A DNA stretch of 46,727 bases from a virus, in the IMG/VR virus record IMGVR_UViG_3300035187_001612, positions 1 through 46,727 of that record, one strand, 5' to 3'. Shown here in pieces: positions 7,560-17,287 of this stretch (positions are counted from its first letter, which is position 1; every line of letters begins with the position of its first letter). The position numbers were made by a program, and so were the translations under genes. The notes beneath the pieces were generated by a model. That model was not told the origin of the DNA. It ran no database searches and was given only the letters and a program-made list of their open reading frames with translations.

Positions 7560-7904
7560 ATGGCACGTCCCAAAATCTGGCAGCTTGCGATGGCGTCTGG
7601 CGACACGACGACCATCTTTTGGCCGACAGACACTTGGGTTTCGACCCAGGAGTATTCTATCGTTTTCCGGCACCCCGGATCGACTGGCGGGTTCATGGAG
7701 GGCTGCTCTGCTGCGTGGAGCATTGATCGCGTCCTCGCAACGGGCACGGTCTCTGCTCATTTCATCCAAGTCACGGCATTCACGACGAACTGTCAGGTCG
7801 TTCACGAAGACCCTGCGTCGTGCTTCCGGTTCCGGCTTCGTGCGAGTGGCGACGCAATGTTCGAAATCATGGCGATGCAGAGCGGGCCTGAACGGGTCTC
7901 CTGA
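7560..7904 (+). CDS. Hypothetical structural-region protein, 114 aa
   Basis: ATG one base after the stop of the triplicated surface protein; its own stop overlaps the next start. Beta-rich with many Thr/Ser and aromatic residues (TTTIFWPTDTWVSTQEYSIVF). No domain recognised. Setting among tail-surface genes suggests a small virion protein. Confidence 0.6.
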   Translation: MARPKIWQLAMASGDTTTIFWPTDTWVSTQEYSIVFRHPGSTGGFMEGCSAAWSIDRVLATGTVSAHFIQVTAFTTNCQVVHEDPASCFRFRLRASGDAMFEIMAMQSGPERVS

Positions 7905-8338
7905 TGTATGAGCGCAACCGATACCGGAAGGGGAGGTGGCTGGTCGTTGATGACGAATCCGGCCAAGTCCTCTATTCGGATCAGGTTGTCCGCCGCTGGG
8001 ATGGGATGTACGTCCGCAAGGATCAGGACGAGCCGATTGACCCGCAATGGTTCATCACATCTCAGAACGATCCGAAGCCGCTGCCGTTTGTCAGGCCCGA
8101 CGACATCAGCCCTCCTGCTTGCCGCACTCAGCCTCCGTATCAAAGCACGGGCATTTGGGCGCTTGGGATTGGCGAACTGGTCATCGAGCAGAGCTTTCAG
8201 GTCTACCCCAACGAGCGGACGCCATTGCGCCCCTTCCCTGGATACAACCTCTATGTTGGCAGCAGCGTCTCCAGCATGGAGATTGGGTGTTCCTTCATTG
8301 TCTTCCCTGACGGTCAACCCCTGCCCCCGGTGAACTGA
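7904..8338 (+). CDS. Hypothetical structural-region protein, 144 aa
   Basis: Start and stop overlap both neighbours by one base, so the three genes 7560-8943 are translationally coupled. It opens with a basic segment (YERNRYRKGRWLVVDDESG) and later has proline-rich loops (PFVRPDDISPPACRTQPPYQS). The N-terminal RKGRWLVVDD-SG-V pattern resembles small head or connector-region proteins of other phages, but I cannot assign one. Confidence 0.6.
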   Translation: MYERNRYRKGRWLVVDDESGQVLYSDQVVRRWDGMYVRKDQDEPIDPQWFITSQNDPKPLPFVRPDDISPPACRTQPPYQSTGIWALGIGELVIEQSFQVYPNERTPLRPFPGYNLYVGSSVSSMEIGCSFIVFPDGQPLPPVN

Positions 8339-8943
8339 TGTCTGAGCAGGACCGCGCAACGCTGAAGCAAGCTTTCGCAACGGGTCAAAGCCCCACCGGC
8401 AATGACTTCGCGAACCTCATCGACAGCGCCCTCAATCTGGCTGAGACCGCTTCGCAGACCATCAACAGCCCGATCAACTTTGCGGGCGGCTTTACCGCGG
8501 CGTCGCTGTCGGCTGCGACTGTTGGCGGCGCGCAGGGGACGTTTGCCACGCTGAATGCAACATCCGGGACCGTGACGAGCCTTGGAGCGACAACCGCCAG
8601 GTTCACGCAGATCGAGTTTGCGGCGGGCGGGACGGCGACGCAGACGGGTGAGAAGACCTCGGCGGTGACGCTGAACGCCATGTGCGGCACGATCACGATG
8701 GCGGCGGCGGCGCTGACGGCTCAGTCGTCCGTGACCTTTGCGCTGAAGAACACTCGGATCGCCGCTACGGATGCAGTCATCACCAACATTTCGTCGTCGG
8801 CCACGGCTGGCGCCTATGTCGTCCAGGTGAGCAACCTGCGGGCGAACTCGGCCCGACTGTCACTGTTCAATCTCCAGGCGGCTGGTACGCTGTCGGAGGC
8901 GGTCCAGATCCGCTTCGCTGTCCTGAAGGCAACCAATACGTGA
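8338..8943 (+). CDS. Fibre-type tail protein sharing an N-terminal anchor module, 201 aa
   Basis: Residues 7-32 read ATLKQAFATGQSPTGNDFANLID, matching the N-termini of the two fibre proteins at 17288 and 18166 (TLK, then about ten residues, then F-(N/D)LIDSW). The remainder is repetitive and small-residue-rich with alternating Thr/Ala/Gly, typical of a trimeric fibre shaft, ending in a beta-rich cap. The shared module probably docks the protein to the tail, with the different C-termini serving as distinct surfaces (inference). Confidence 0.6.
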   Translation: MSEQDRATLKQAFATGQSPTGNDFANLIDSALNLAETASQTINSPINFAGGFTAASLSAATVGGAQGTFATLNATSGTVTSLGATTARFTQIEFAAGGTATQTGEKTSAVTLNAMCGTITMAAAALTAQSSVTFALKNTRIAATDAVITNISSSATAGAYVVQVSNLRANSARLSLFNLQAAGTLSEAVQIRFAVLKATNT

Positions 8944-8952
8944 GGATGACGC

Positions 8953-9666
8953 ATGGCGTCGCCATATCTGACGGTTCTGGAGGTCGTGAATGAGGTTTGC
9001 GACCGGATGAACGTGCGCCGGGTGACGGCCACGACCAGCAATCTGTTCACCCGGAATTGCGTCAATCTCATCAACGACATCGTGGAAGACCTCTGCGATT
9101 ACGGGACTTGGAACGAACTGCAAGCCTCGGCTGCGGTTACGATGGTCTGCGGGCAGTCGGTCTATACGATCCCGACATCGGCGCTGGTCACGGCCAAGCG
9201 GTTCGTCCATTCGATCCAGGAGGTCTACGTCTCTGGCCGTATCGCGAGCTTGGAGCCGATCGCTGACAAGAACGAGTTCCGCATGCTCTCCCGGACCTAC
9301 TCGATCGGGACGCCCAGCAGGTATGCGGTCTACGGTTCCGATGGCGACGGCAACCCTCGTCTGGGCCTGTTCCCGCGCCCTGGGACGCAGTTTGACGGCA
9401 ACTCGGCCTTTGTACGCTTCCAGGTTCTTCCGCCCCGCTATGAGGCTGGAACCGACGACAACGTGGTCATGCCGTTCCCCGGTCGGGTGATGGTCGCTGG
9501 TCTGCATGCGGCGGCGATCCTCGATGAGTCTGGCGGGGTTCAGACCGACCAGTTCAAGGCGGCGCAAGGCAAGTTCTTCGTGCTGCGGAACAACAGTCTT
9601 GGCCGGCAGACGGCGAAGACTGGTGAGTTCACGCGCTTTCAGCCCGGCATCTCTACGAGGACTTGA
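8953..9666 (+). CDS. Tail adaptor protein, P22 gp4-like, 237 aa
   Basis: Opens with VLEVVNEVCDRMNVRRV, then ARG/CVNLINDIVEDLCDYGTWNEL, an all-helical head-binding part. A beta-rich domain follows (VTMVCGQSVYTIP, RFVHSIQEVYVSGRIASLEPI, PSRYAVYGSDGDGNPRLGLFPRPG). This order is that of P22 gp4/T7 gp11-type adaptors, which join the portal ring to the tail nozzle in short-tailed phages. The next gene encodes the matching nozzle candidate, which strengthens the call. Stop and next start overlap (TGATG). Confidence 0.72.
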   Translation: MASPYLTVLEVVNEVCDRMNVRRVTATTSNLFTRNCVNLINDIVEDLCDYGTWNELQASAAVTMVCGQSVYTIPTSALVTAKRFVHSIQEVYVSGRIASLEPIADKNEFRMLSRTYSIGTPSRYAVYGSDGDGNPRLGLFPRPGTQFDGNSAFVRFQVLPPRYEAGTDDNVVMPFPGRVMVAGLHAAAILDESGGVQTDQFKAAQGKFFVLRNNSLGRQTAKTGEFTRFQPGISTRT

Positions 9667-11726
9667 TGGGCGAGAGGTTCTACGACATTGCCAAGCGCGG
9701 CCTGGCAACGAACTTCACCGAGACAGAAATCCCGGTCGATTACGCCGTCCGGTTCCGCAACCGATTCATCAACACGGCTGGCGGCGCGGAGAAGCGGCCT
9801 GGTTATGTTCAGGTCAGCGGGGATCTCCCCACGGCTGGGACTGTCACCGGACTGCATGAGTACGTTGACAACGATGGCAACGAGACCCTGTTTGCATCAG
9901 CAGATGGGATCATCTTCCGGCGGGTGACGGACGGGTGGACGCAGGTCCATGCCTTCACCACGGCGGCGCGAGTTCGGTCGATCCAGTTCGGCAGCAAGTT
10001 GGTGTTCTGGAACGGATACGATCGGCAGGTTGGCATTGACAGCGTGTCCGGGCAGTTTGAGCGCCTGGAAGCAGTCATGGAGCAGGGTCTGTGCGCGGCG
10101 GGGACTTCCGCTGCTGCCTTGACCGACGCCGACATCGTGGACTGGACGGCCTCGACCTTTGTCACGACCGGCGACATCGTGTTCAATGCCACGCGCGGTT
10201 CGTATGGCATTGTGACAGCGGTTACGTCTGCTCGGGTGTCTCACACGCCCATGTCGGCAGCGGCGCTTGGCTTTGGCAGCACGGTTGTCAGCGGGGTCGG
10301 GGGCGAGCCGAGTGTCGGGGACGCATACAAAATCTACGACACGATTGAACTGAACGTTGTCAACGTCAATGGCGTATTCGACAACGTGGCGACGGTTACA
10401 ACCTCCACGGGGTCGGGGACGTTTGTTGCGGTCTCGGCAGATCGGGTGGCGAACTGGCTGACGACAGAGACGCGCCCTGGGGACGTCCTGCACAATACGA
10501 CCAGGAACGCGGCCACGTTCATTTCGTCGGTTACGTCTTCCGGCTTGTTCCTGTCTCCTGGCATTCCGACGATGGTCGCCGGGGATACGGTGACGTTCCA
10601 CAAGTCGGCCATGCCGATCGCGTCCTTCATCCATGTGCATTTTGGCCGGGCTTGGATGGTCGATGCGCGGGACCGGCGCACAATCGTCGCCAGCGGGGTG
10701 GACGACATCCTCGACATGACGGTGGACTCCGAGACGTTGGAGGCCAGGACGCTGAACATCGGAACGCAGCAGGACGGAGCCGATACCGTCAAGGCGATGG
10801 ACAGTTTCCAGAACTTCCTGGTTGTCGGCACGGAGCGGGCGATCTACGCCTATCGTGGGACCAACCCGACAGAACTGGCGCCAGCCGGTCTGTTCCCGCA
10901 GGGCGTTGTTGGCCCTGATGGGTTTGTCAACACCGGCAACGATGTCGCCTTCGTGGGTTACGACGGGTTGCTGAGCATTAGCCTGCTGATGAACACGAAC
11001 AATCTCCAGCGGTCGAACCTGTCGGAGCAGTTGAAAAACACCCTGCGAGGCATCATCCGCGATGTCGTTCGGCAGAACCCAGCGGAGCCTGACATCCAGG
11101 TTGTCAACTACCAGAGGCGGTCCTGGATCATCCTGAAGATTGCCAGCAAGCTCTACATCTACAACTACAGCAACTTCCTGGGGGACGACGGTCGGCTGTT
11201 GGCTGGGGCGAGTTGGGCTGACTTTGACGGTGCGATCGGCGCGCAGCGGGTCATGTCCGTCAGGAACAATTCGGACCTGATCCTGGGCGGCGCTGGCGGC
11301 AAGGTCTACACGTTCGACCAGGGCACGTACACGGACGCCGGGCAGACCTATTCGACGGAGTACGTCACGGGCTGGTTGACGTTGGAGGAGCCGCGGAAGA
11401 CGACGCGGATGAAGATGGGGAGTTTCATCATCCCCAACTATCAGGTCGGCGGCGACGTGGTATATCGGATTGAGGCAACTGGCGATTACGACATGCTTTC
11501 GCTGGATTCTGTTTCGGTGACGGCGCGTGAGGACATCGGGGGGCGGCCTATCGGGGTTTACACGATTGGCTCTGTCCCGGTCGGAACGGCGCAGACGATG
11601 GGCCAGAAGACGCCATTGCGGTGGCGGGGCAAGTCGTTCCGGCTTTCGTTCACGACAGAAGACGCAGCGGGGCCGGATGTTCTTGCTGGCTTCGCGGTGT
11701 ACGCAGAGATTCTTGGGAGACGCTGA
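9666..11726 (+). CDS. Tail nozzle/hub protein, P22 gp10 or T7 gp12-like, 686 aa
   Basis: Starts at ATG 9666 (a TTG one codon earlier is possible). The N-terminus has AVRFRNRFINTAGGAEKRPGYV, the RN-YI---G---KRPG signature of phage tail tubular protein B/packaged-DNA-stabilisation proteins. The body is a series of beta segments with repeated GTVTGLHEY, KLVFWNGYDRQ, HVHFGRAWMVDARDR, FLVVGTERAIYAYRG, typical of a beta-propeller nozzle. It closes the tail and contacts fibres and host. Placement after the adaptor is as expected for a podovirus tail. Confidence 0.75.
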   Translation: MGERFYDIAKRGLATNFTETEIPVDYAVRFRNRFINTAGGAEKRPGYVQVSGDLPTAGTVTGLHEYVDNDGNETLFASADGIIFRRVTDGWTQVHAFTTAARVRSIQFGSKLVFWNGYDRQVGIDSVSGQFERLEAVMEQGLCAAGTSAAALTDADIVDWTASTFVTTGDIVFNATRGSYGIVTAVTSARVSHTPMSAAALGFGSTVVSGVGGEPSVGDAYKIYDTIELNVVNVNGVFDNVATVTTSTGSGTFVAVSADRVANWLTTETRPGDVLHNTTRNAATFISSVTSSGLFLSPGIPTMVAGDTVTFHKSAMPIASFIHVHFGRAWMVDARDRRTIVASGVDDILDMTVDSETLEARTLNIGTQQDGADTVKAMDSFQNFLVVGTERAIYAYRGTNPTELAPAGLFPQGVVGPDGFVNTGNDVAFVGYDGLLSISLLMNTNNLQRSNLSEQLKNTLRGIIRDVVRQNPAEPDIQVVNYQRRSWIILKIASKLYIYNYSNFLGDDGRLLAGASWADFDGAIGAQRVMSVRNNSDLILGGAGGKVYTFDQGTYTDAGQTYSTEYVTGWLTLEEPRKTTRMKMGSFIIPNYQVGGDVVYRIEATGDYDMLSLDSVSVTAREDIGGRPIGVYTIGSVPVGTAQTMGQKTPLRWRGKSFRLSFTTEDAAGPDVLAGFAVYAEILGRR

Positions 11727-12373
11727 TGGCTTTCTCTTTCCTTCGTGACGCGCTTGGGCTGGCCGGTGGGGCCGCTGCGGTGGGTTCAATGTTTGGACTG
11801 GGCGGGGGTGGAGAGTCAAAGGCCACACGCCAGGCGGCTCAGAGGCAGGCAGCGATTGCTGAAGCCTTGGCTAACCCACAAAGTCCCATGTTCCAGCAGG
11901 CTCGGGAACAGGCGATGGAGCAGAGCCGCACGGCGCAGGCGCAGATGCTGCGGGATCTGATGGGGCAGCAGGCTCGCCAAGCGCGGCGCTTCCAGGCTGG
12001 TGGGGGGACGGCTTTCTTTGCCCGCAACCCTCGCCGGGACGAGGAGATTTCGCGCCGTCTGATGGAGATGGGGCAGAACGAGCAGGCGAGGGCAGATGCC
12101 GCTGCTCGCGCGCAGTTGTCTGGCGCCGCCGGGGCATATGGAACTGCCATGCAAGGCTATGATGTCGCCGCTAGGGCGCGGCAGCAGCAGCGAGCGGCTC
12201 AGTTGTCTGGTCTGGTTGGTGGCTTGTATGGAGCCGGAGAGATTCTTGGTAGGTTGCCGCTGATGGGGAAGGAGACGCAAGGTCCGGTGCAGGGAAGCGT
12301 CAATGATCCTCGCCCGCAGAGTTTGTTTGGAGACATTTTTCAGCGCAATCCATTTGTCCAGTTTAGGGGCTGA
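11726..12373 (+). CDS. Internal virion/ejection protein, T7 gp14-like role, 215 aa
   Basis: ATG at 11726 overlaps the nozzle stop. The N-terminus has a hydrophobic Gly/Ala segment (GLAGGAAAVGSMFGLGGGG, residues 11-29) that could insert in membrane. Long Gln/Ala/Arg-rich amphipathic helices follow, with a central RFQAGGGTAFFARNPRRDEEI. Small, helix-rich proteins with such a start lie first in ejection-protein operons (T7 gp14). Role inferred: leaves the capsid at infection to form a channel across the envelope. Confidence 0.6.
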   Translation: MAFSFLRDALGLAGGAAAVGSMFGLGGGGESKATRQAAQRQAAIAEALANPQSPMFQQAREQAMEQSRTAQAQMLRDLMGQQARQARRFQAGGGTAFFARNPRRDEEISRRLMEMGQNEQARADAAARAQLSGAAGAYGTAMQGYDVAARARQQQRAAQLSGLVGGLYGAGEILGRLPLMGKETQGPVQGSVNDPRPQSLFGDIFQRNPFVQFRG

Positions 12374-12375
12374 CA

Positions 12376-14196
12376 ATGGCAAGCACCGTCCAGGTCGGAC
12401 AAGGATACGGGCCGCCGGTTCCTCCGTATGACAGTAGGGTTGGCTTGCCAATGGTTGGCGCACCCCCTGGACCTCCGATGGCCGGCCCGGCAGCCATGCC
12501 GGAACCGCCGCCACCGCCGCCACCTGCTCCACCTGAGTCGCAGCCGGACATCACGCCCGCCGATAGGATTGCAGTTGAGTCCGCGTTGTCTGATGCTGCG
12601 AATGTCGGGGCGCAAGGGGCTGCTCGGCCGTCTATGGCATCTGAAGCTCAGCAGCGGGCGACAAACATCTCGCGCATTCTTGAGCAGCAGTTGCTTCAGC
12701 AGGCCCGGCCTGGGTTTGGCGACATAATTTCGGCCGCCCTTCAGACGATCCAGAAGCCCGGTCAGGTGGACTTTGCTACCGCATTGCGGCAGGCGCAGAA
12801 CCAGGATCTGACACGGTCCTACAACATCGCCAATGCGCTTGCTGGCCTCCAGAGGCGGCAGCAAGAGGACATCGTACCGATTACGTTGCCGACCGGGCAG
12901 ACGGTTCGTGTCGGCGCGAACGCGGCTCTAAACTACTTGCGAGAGAACCGGACGCGAAACCCGGAAGCGGCGCAGGCGCTTAGCTTGCTTGAGCGGGCGT
13001 CTGCGGGCTTTGAAGACCGACCGCAAGCGTTGGCCGTAATGGCGCAAGTTATGTCTGAAGTCGGAGACCCGGCAGACAGTCCCGCGACAACGATGGCGAA
13101 GACCCTGAACGACCCTCGCGTTCGCGCGCTTCGGCGTGCCCAGCGCGGGCGTGACGAGGAGGACGCCGCCGCAGATATTGGCGGTCCAATCGTCAATGAG
13201 CAGGGTGATATTACTCAGCACCGTTTGTTCAAGGCGGCAAAGGGGCAATCGCTCACTGAGGAAATGAAGAGATACAATGTGGCCCTTTCCTCTGGGAGCA
13301 AAGCTGCTGCTGCGGACGTTTGGTACAGGACATATGGGCGCCCGCCGTCTGTCCTCCGGGCTGAGGATCGACGGCCGGTTGAAAACTTTTTTAACGCGGA
13401 TGCAGCCGCCCGTTCGTCTGTTGGAACAATCGGCCGCATCATGCAAATTGTCGATTCGAACCCCGCTGCACTTGCACAAGTTGGCGCGATCCAGAACGCC
13501 CTCAATAGCGGCGTTCAGCAAATCGTGTCGCTTTTGGATTCAATTTCAGGCGATACGTCCTCCACGCCCGCTCAGCGCGAAGAAGCGGACAGGCTCCGCA
13601 TTGGGTTGAGGAACCCAGAACAATACGCGAAGGTTCTTGATGACCAAGTGAAGAGTTGGCTCAACGGCAAGCAAGGTTCTGTTCTCAGGGAGAGCGGGAT
13701 ACAGGCTGCTGAGTTGCGGTCTTTGTTCGTGAACTTGGCATATGCAATGGCGCAAGCCAATGAACCTGGCGGTCGGTTTGCAACGCAGGACGTTGAGAAC
13801 GCCATGCGTCAGATCGGCGCGACACAAGGCGACCCAGTGGCGCTCAGGCGCATCCTGGGCACTACGACAGAGCGCATCCAGAGCCGGATGGAGAACATGC
13901 GCCAAATGACCCCATTTTTTGGGCAGTTTCCACAACCTTGGTCGGCCAATACCCGGTATGGTCAATACAGGTCGCTACTCACAGGCGAGACTCCCATTTC
14001 CAGGCTTGGAGTTCCTATGGGTTCATCGGCTCCAGCGGCCAATCAAGCGCCTCCGGCGGCACCTCCGACTTCAGCAGCCCCCGCTGCCGCGCCTCCTGCC
14101 CAAGTTGCTCGTCCGACAACGCGGCAAGAGTTTGATGCTTTGCCATCTGGTTCCGTCTTCATTGATCCTAACGGCGTGACGAGGAAAAAGCCGTGA
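12376..14196 (+). CDS. Large internal virion/ejection-type protein with proline-rich N-terminus, 606 aa
   Basis: Residues 30-55 are proline-rich (PEPPPPPPPAPPESQ). After that the protein is helical and Ala/Gln/Arg-rich with no enzymatic motif, and the C-terminal 70 residues are again Pro/Ala-rich and likely disordered. It lies between two other ejection-type genes and its stop overlaps the next GTG start. Function (DNA ejection apparatus) is inferred from position and architecture only. Confidence 0.55.
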   Translation: MASTVQVGQGYGPPVPPYDSRVGLPMVGAPPGPPMAGPAAMPEPPPPPPPAPPESQPDITPADRIAVESALSDAANVGAQGAARPSMASEAQQRATNISRILEQQLLQQARPGFGDIISAALQTIQKPGQVDFATALRQAQNQDLTRSYNIANALAGLQRRQQEDIVPITLPTGQTVRVGANAALNYLRENRTRNPEAAQALSLLERASAGFEDRPQALAVMAQVMSEVGDPADSPATTMAKTLNDPRVRALRRAQRGRDEEDAAADIGGPIVNEQGDITQHRLFKAAKGQSLTEEMKRYNVALSSGSKAAAADVWYRTYGRPPSVLRAEDRRPVENFFNADAAARSSVGTIGRIMQIVDSNPAALAQVGAIQNALNSGVQQIVSLLDSISGDTSSTPAQREEADRLRIGLRNPEQYAKVLDDQVKSWLNGKQGSVLRESGIQAAELRSLFVNLAYAMAQANEPGGRFATQDVENAMRQIGATQGDPVALRRILGTTTERIQSRMENMRQMTPFFGQFPQPWSANTRYGQYRSLLTGETPISRLGVPMGSSAPAANQAPPAAPPTSAAPAAAPPAQVARPTTRQEFDALPSGSVFIDPNGVTRKKP

Positions 14197-17021
14197 GTCC
14201 ATCTGACAACTGGTGGGAATCCGCTCCGGTCGTGCAAGACAACTGGTGGGAGTCTGCTCCCATCGCTGAGCAGCAGCTCCCTCAAGAATTGCAACGCAGG
14301 ACTTTTGAACAGATGATGGCGGCGCCACAGCCGCAAGAGCCTGTTATGCGACAGATGCCGTCGCTCCAGGACATCCCTATCGGACCCGAGTTTCAAGAGG
14401 CTGACCCGATTGAAACAGAGATCAAGCGTCTGGGGTTGCAAATCGGCGAACTCCCCGTTGGTCAGCAAATGCGATCTGGGACTGGCCTCAGCGAATTTGA
14501 TGCGTACAAAAACATCCTTGGACCCACGACAGAAGTCAGGAAGATCCAAGAGGGTCCACTAAAGGACACGATTATCTACCGGCGCCCTGGGGAAGAGAAA
14601 TTCACAACGGTCACAGACCCTCGACGCGGCGCAAGTCTCGGCCGCGCTGCCAAGGGTGCGGTCGAGTTCGCACCCGGCATTGGCGGCATCGCCGGCAGCT
14701 TGGGTGGAGCCGCGCTGGGTTCGGCGCTTGGGCCTGGCGCAGCAACCGCAGGGACCATCGTTGGCGCTGGCCTTCTCGGTGGACTTGCAGAGGCGACTAG
14801 GCTGGCTGCTGGCGTCGAAACAGGGGCCATCCGTCTTGACGAGAAAACGACGCCACGGGAACTTGCCGTCCGAGCGGGGCTTGTCGGCGGATTGGAGGCC
14901 CTTGGCGCCGCTGGTGGCTTGATGGCTATGCGCGCCATCAAAGCAATCTTCATGCGCGCCGGTTTGCCTGACCCTGGTCCTGTTGAGGAAATTGTCCAGG
15001 AGGTCAATCGCCGACGCGAAATTCTGAGGCGCACGGGGAGCATTGATCCTGCTGAAGCAGAACTCCTGTCTCAGCAGATGACGACAGGCCGTCTTGCTGG
15101 CGAAACACCAGTTGGGCGCGAACTGCTCGCCACAGAGCAATACCTAGAACGGCAGCAAGGACCAGCGGGTCGCAGTCTTGCGGAAAGGACGAAGCAGATA
15201 GAGGACACGCTGGGTCGGCTGCAAGAAGCTCCGCGCGCACTTGGGGCGAGGGGTGCTGCCGTGCCGGAAAGCGGCCAGTTCGTCCCGCCTAGTGAATTGG
15301 GGCGCCAAGTCGAGACTGTCGCGCCAGACGCCATGCGCTCTACGATGGCCCGCATGGAGGCGACTGCCGTTCCTCCTGCTGCCACAAGTCGAGTAACGGG
15401 CGCTCCAGCGCAGCCAACGCAAGCGTTCATCGACCCGTCTGATGTCCAGACTAGCGAGCAGTTGCGCGGCGCGCTTGAAACTCTTGAACGAAACATGACG
15501 AGGGTCGCCGGCAACGCCATTGAGTCGGCGAAGCAACGTGGCCTTGATCTTGAGTCGCTGGCCCCGACGACGATCTCGCGGCTGAACAAAGAGGTCGAGC
15601 GGATACAGGCCAACTTGGCGCAACCTTTGAACGAGCCGACAAAGCGCGCGGTTGACTCCATTCTGAATAGGTTGACGCCGAAGGCCCCAGAGCTAAGCCC
15701 TGAATCTGCTGTTCTTCGCGAGAGCATGGGCATGGGACCGCCACAGGCAGAACCTGTCCGAGTCAACTACAACAACATCGAAGCGACGTTGCGCGTCATC
15801 CGCGAAGAAGAAGACGCTTTCTTGCGGAGTGCTGGCGGCGAAAGGACGGTAAATCAGTCCGTTCTACGCGGGATCAAGAAAGCTCTCATCGCGGATCGCA
15901 ATGAAGCCCTTCGCCAACTCCCTGACGGCGAAAGGATTGTAACGGACTTGACTGCCGCTGAAAAGGCTTACGCGCAAGTCAAGCAGCAATTTTGGGAAGG
16001 CGGGATCAGGCGGTTCATTTCGACAAATTCAACTGGCGGCGACACGATCGCTGACGAGGTTTTTGCGAAACAACTGTTGAGGAACCCCGAAGCCGCTGCT
16101 CAGATTGCTCGCGTATTTGAGACCTATGGGGCCACCAATGAGCGGGAGCTTATCCGCTCCACTTTGCGGTGGGACATGGCCCGTGCTGCTGGGGCATGGA
16201 CTGCAAAGCGGTCGCAAGACGTCAATGTTGAAGCCCTCAACACTTACATCAGGAACAACGGCGGCGTCCTGAGAAACTTCTTCAGCGAAAAAGAACTTCG
16301 CGACATGAACCGCATTGCTGGCTGGTCGCAAGGAGTGCGCCGCGTACTTGGGGTCAAAGACGGGCAAGATCCGAGCAAATGGTTCACAAGTTTCTACAAC
16401 GACGGCAACCCAACGCAAGCGTCGGAGGTCATGAAGCGGCTGCGGCGCTTTGATGCGAACAACCCAGGCTCCAACTTGACGGAGACCGTCCAGGCATATG
16501 TCAAGAACCGCATAATGACGGAGGCTTCCACTGCCAAGCCAGACGGAACCCGCGTTGTTGATGCTGAGAAGGTTCTGGACATTTTGGAGAAGGGCGACAG
16601 GTCGCGGTACGAATGGTTTGCCAAGGTTGTTGACAAGGATTTCCCGGAGCGTCTTCGGCAGCTTGCCAACTCCATGCAGATCGCCCGCCCTGCTGCGGCG
16701 GGGAAGGCTGCGGGGCCAGAACAGGTGGCGCCTGGGGTGTCAGAGATTCGGGCAAAACTTCCATTCGTGTTCGCCCCACTTTCAAGGACCGGGGCCATCG
16801 TAAGGAGAGCCATCCAAAACTTTTCTGAGTCGCAAAGGCAGAAGGTGGCGATGGCGATGCTTGATCCAGAGTATTATTTCTATCTCATCGAGCGTGGCCG
16901 CATAACTCAGGCCCAACGCTCTGCAATAGGCGCCACCGGCGCTGGTGCTGCTGGCGCTCTTGCAAGCGCGATATATGAACGTGGCACCTCATACATGGGA
17001 CAACAGGAGACTGAACGATGA
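14193..17021 (+). CDS. Giant internal virion/ejection protein, 942 aa
   Basis: GTG start at 14193 (GTGA overlap; GAGGA ribosome site upstream). The N-terminus has a tandem DNWWESAPV/DNWWESAPI repeat (residues 5-24), a short motif I know from the start of very large phage ejection or polyvalent proteins. Residues about 155-205 are a long Gly/Ala hydrophobic stretch (GIGGIAGSLGGAALGSALGPG) that could span membrane, and there is another near the C-terminus (GATGAGAAGALASAI). The middle is helical. Probably the largest subunit of the ejection channel, comparable in role to T7 gp16, though no transglycosylase motif is seen. Confidence 0.6.
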   Translation: MSPSDNWWESAPVVQDNWWESAPIAEQQLPQELQRRTFEQMMAAPQPQEPVMRQMPSLQDIPIGPEFQEADPIETEIKRLGLQIGELPVGQQMRSGTGLSEFDAYKNILGPTTEVRKIQEGPLKDTIIYRRPGEEKFTTVTDPRRGASLGRAAKGAVEFAPGIGGIAGSLGGAALGSALGPGAATAGTIVGAGLLGGLAEATRLAAGVETGAIRLDEKTTPRELAVRAGLVGGLEALGAAGGLMAMRAIKAIFMRAGLPDPGPVEEIVQEVNRRREILRRTGSIDPAEAELLSQQMTTGRLAGETPVGRELLATEQYLERQQGPAGRSLAERTKQIEDTLGRLQEAPRALGARGAAVPESGQFVPPSELGRQVETVAPDAMRSTMARMEATAVPPAATSRVTGAPAQPTQAFIDPSDVQTSEQLRGALETLERNMTRVAGNAIESAKQRGLDLESLAPTTISRLNKEVERIQANLAQPLNEPTKRAVDSILNRLTPKAPELSPESAVLRESMGMGPPQAEPVRVNYNNIEATLRVIREEEDAFLRSAGGERTVNQSVLRGIKKALIADRNEALRQLPDGERIVTDLTAAEKAYAQVKQQFWEGGIRRFISTNSTGGDTIADEVFAKQLLRNPEAAAQIARVFETYGATNERELIRSTLRWDMARAAGAWTAKRSQDVNVEALNTYIRNNGGVLRNFFSEKELRDMNRIAGWSQGVRRVLGVKDGQDPSKWFTSFYNDGNPTQASEVMKRLRRFDANNPGSNLTETVQAYVKNRIMTEASTAKPDGTRVVDAEKVLDILEKGDRSRYEWFAKVVDKDFPERLRQLANSMQIARPAAAGKAAGPEQVAPGVSEIRAKLPFVFAPLSRTGAIVRRAIQNFSESQRQKVAMAMLDPEYYFYLIERGRITQAQRSAIGATGAGAAGALASAIYERGTSYMGQQETER

Positions 17022-17182
17022 AGAAGATGAAAGGCCCGGCCAAGGTCGGGAAGGTCATGGGCGAGTACAAGCGTGGCACCCTGCACTCCGGCAAGGGTGG
17101 ACCTGTGGTAAAGAAGCGCGGCCAGGCCATCGCCATCGCGCTCTCGGAAGCCGGCATGGCGAAGAAAGGAAAACGCAAATGA
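17018..17182 (+). CDS. DUF6496-like small basic protein, 54 aa
   Basis: KVGKVMGEYKRGTLHSGKGG then PVVKKRGQAIAIALSEAGM matches the conserved pattern of DUF6496 proteins (KVM-E(F/Y)K-G-LHSG---GPVVK-R-QAIAIALSEAG), common in environmental phages and some bacteria. 54 residues, rich in Lys. It overlaps the end of the ejection gene and the start of the next micro-gene by four bases. Its function is not known; packaging with DNA is a guess from charge. Confidence 0.82.
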   Translation: MKKMKGPAKVGKVMGEYKRGTLHSGKGGPVVKKRGQAIAIALSEAGMAKKGKRK

Positions 17183-17280
17183 AGTGCAAGGTGAACTGCA
17201 AGTACCCGACCGGCGGCAACAAGTCGGCCCCGATCCCGGCGCAGAAGACGAACCCCTGCCGCCGCAACCGCAACTACTGA
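17179..17280 (+). CDS. Cysteine-containing microprotein, 33 aa
   Basis: ATGA overlap with the DUF6496-like stop. Sequence has CKVNCKYPTGGNKS and a C-terminal CRRNRNY: three cysteines and many basic residues in 33 amino acids. Codon use matches its neighbours and the spacing is tight on both sides, supporting a real gene. Function unknown. Confidence 0.5.
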   Translation: MKCKVNCKYPTGGNKSAPIPAQKTNPCRRNRNY

Positions 17281-17287
17281 GGCTCCC

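Noticed and set aside
8959-8967. Exact match of one array variable segment (TCGCCATAT) to the phage's own tail-adaptor gene
   Set aside because: A 9-base match somewhere in 47 kb is expected by chance for several of the segments, and the partner segment of the same unit has no match nearby.
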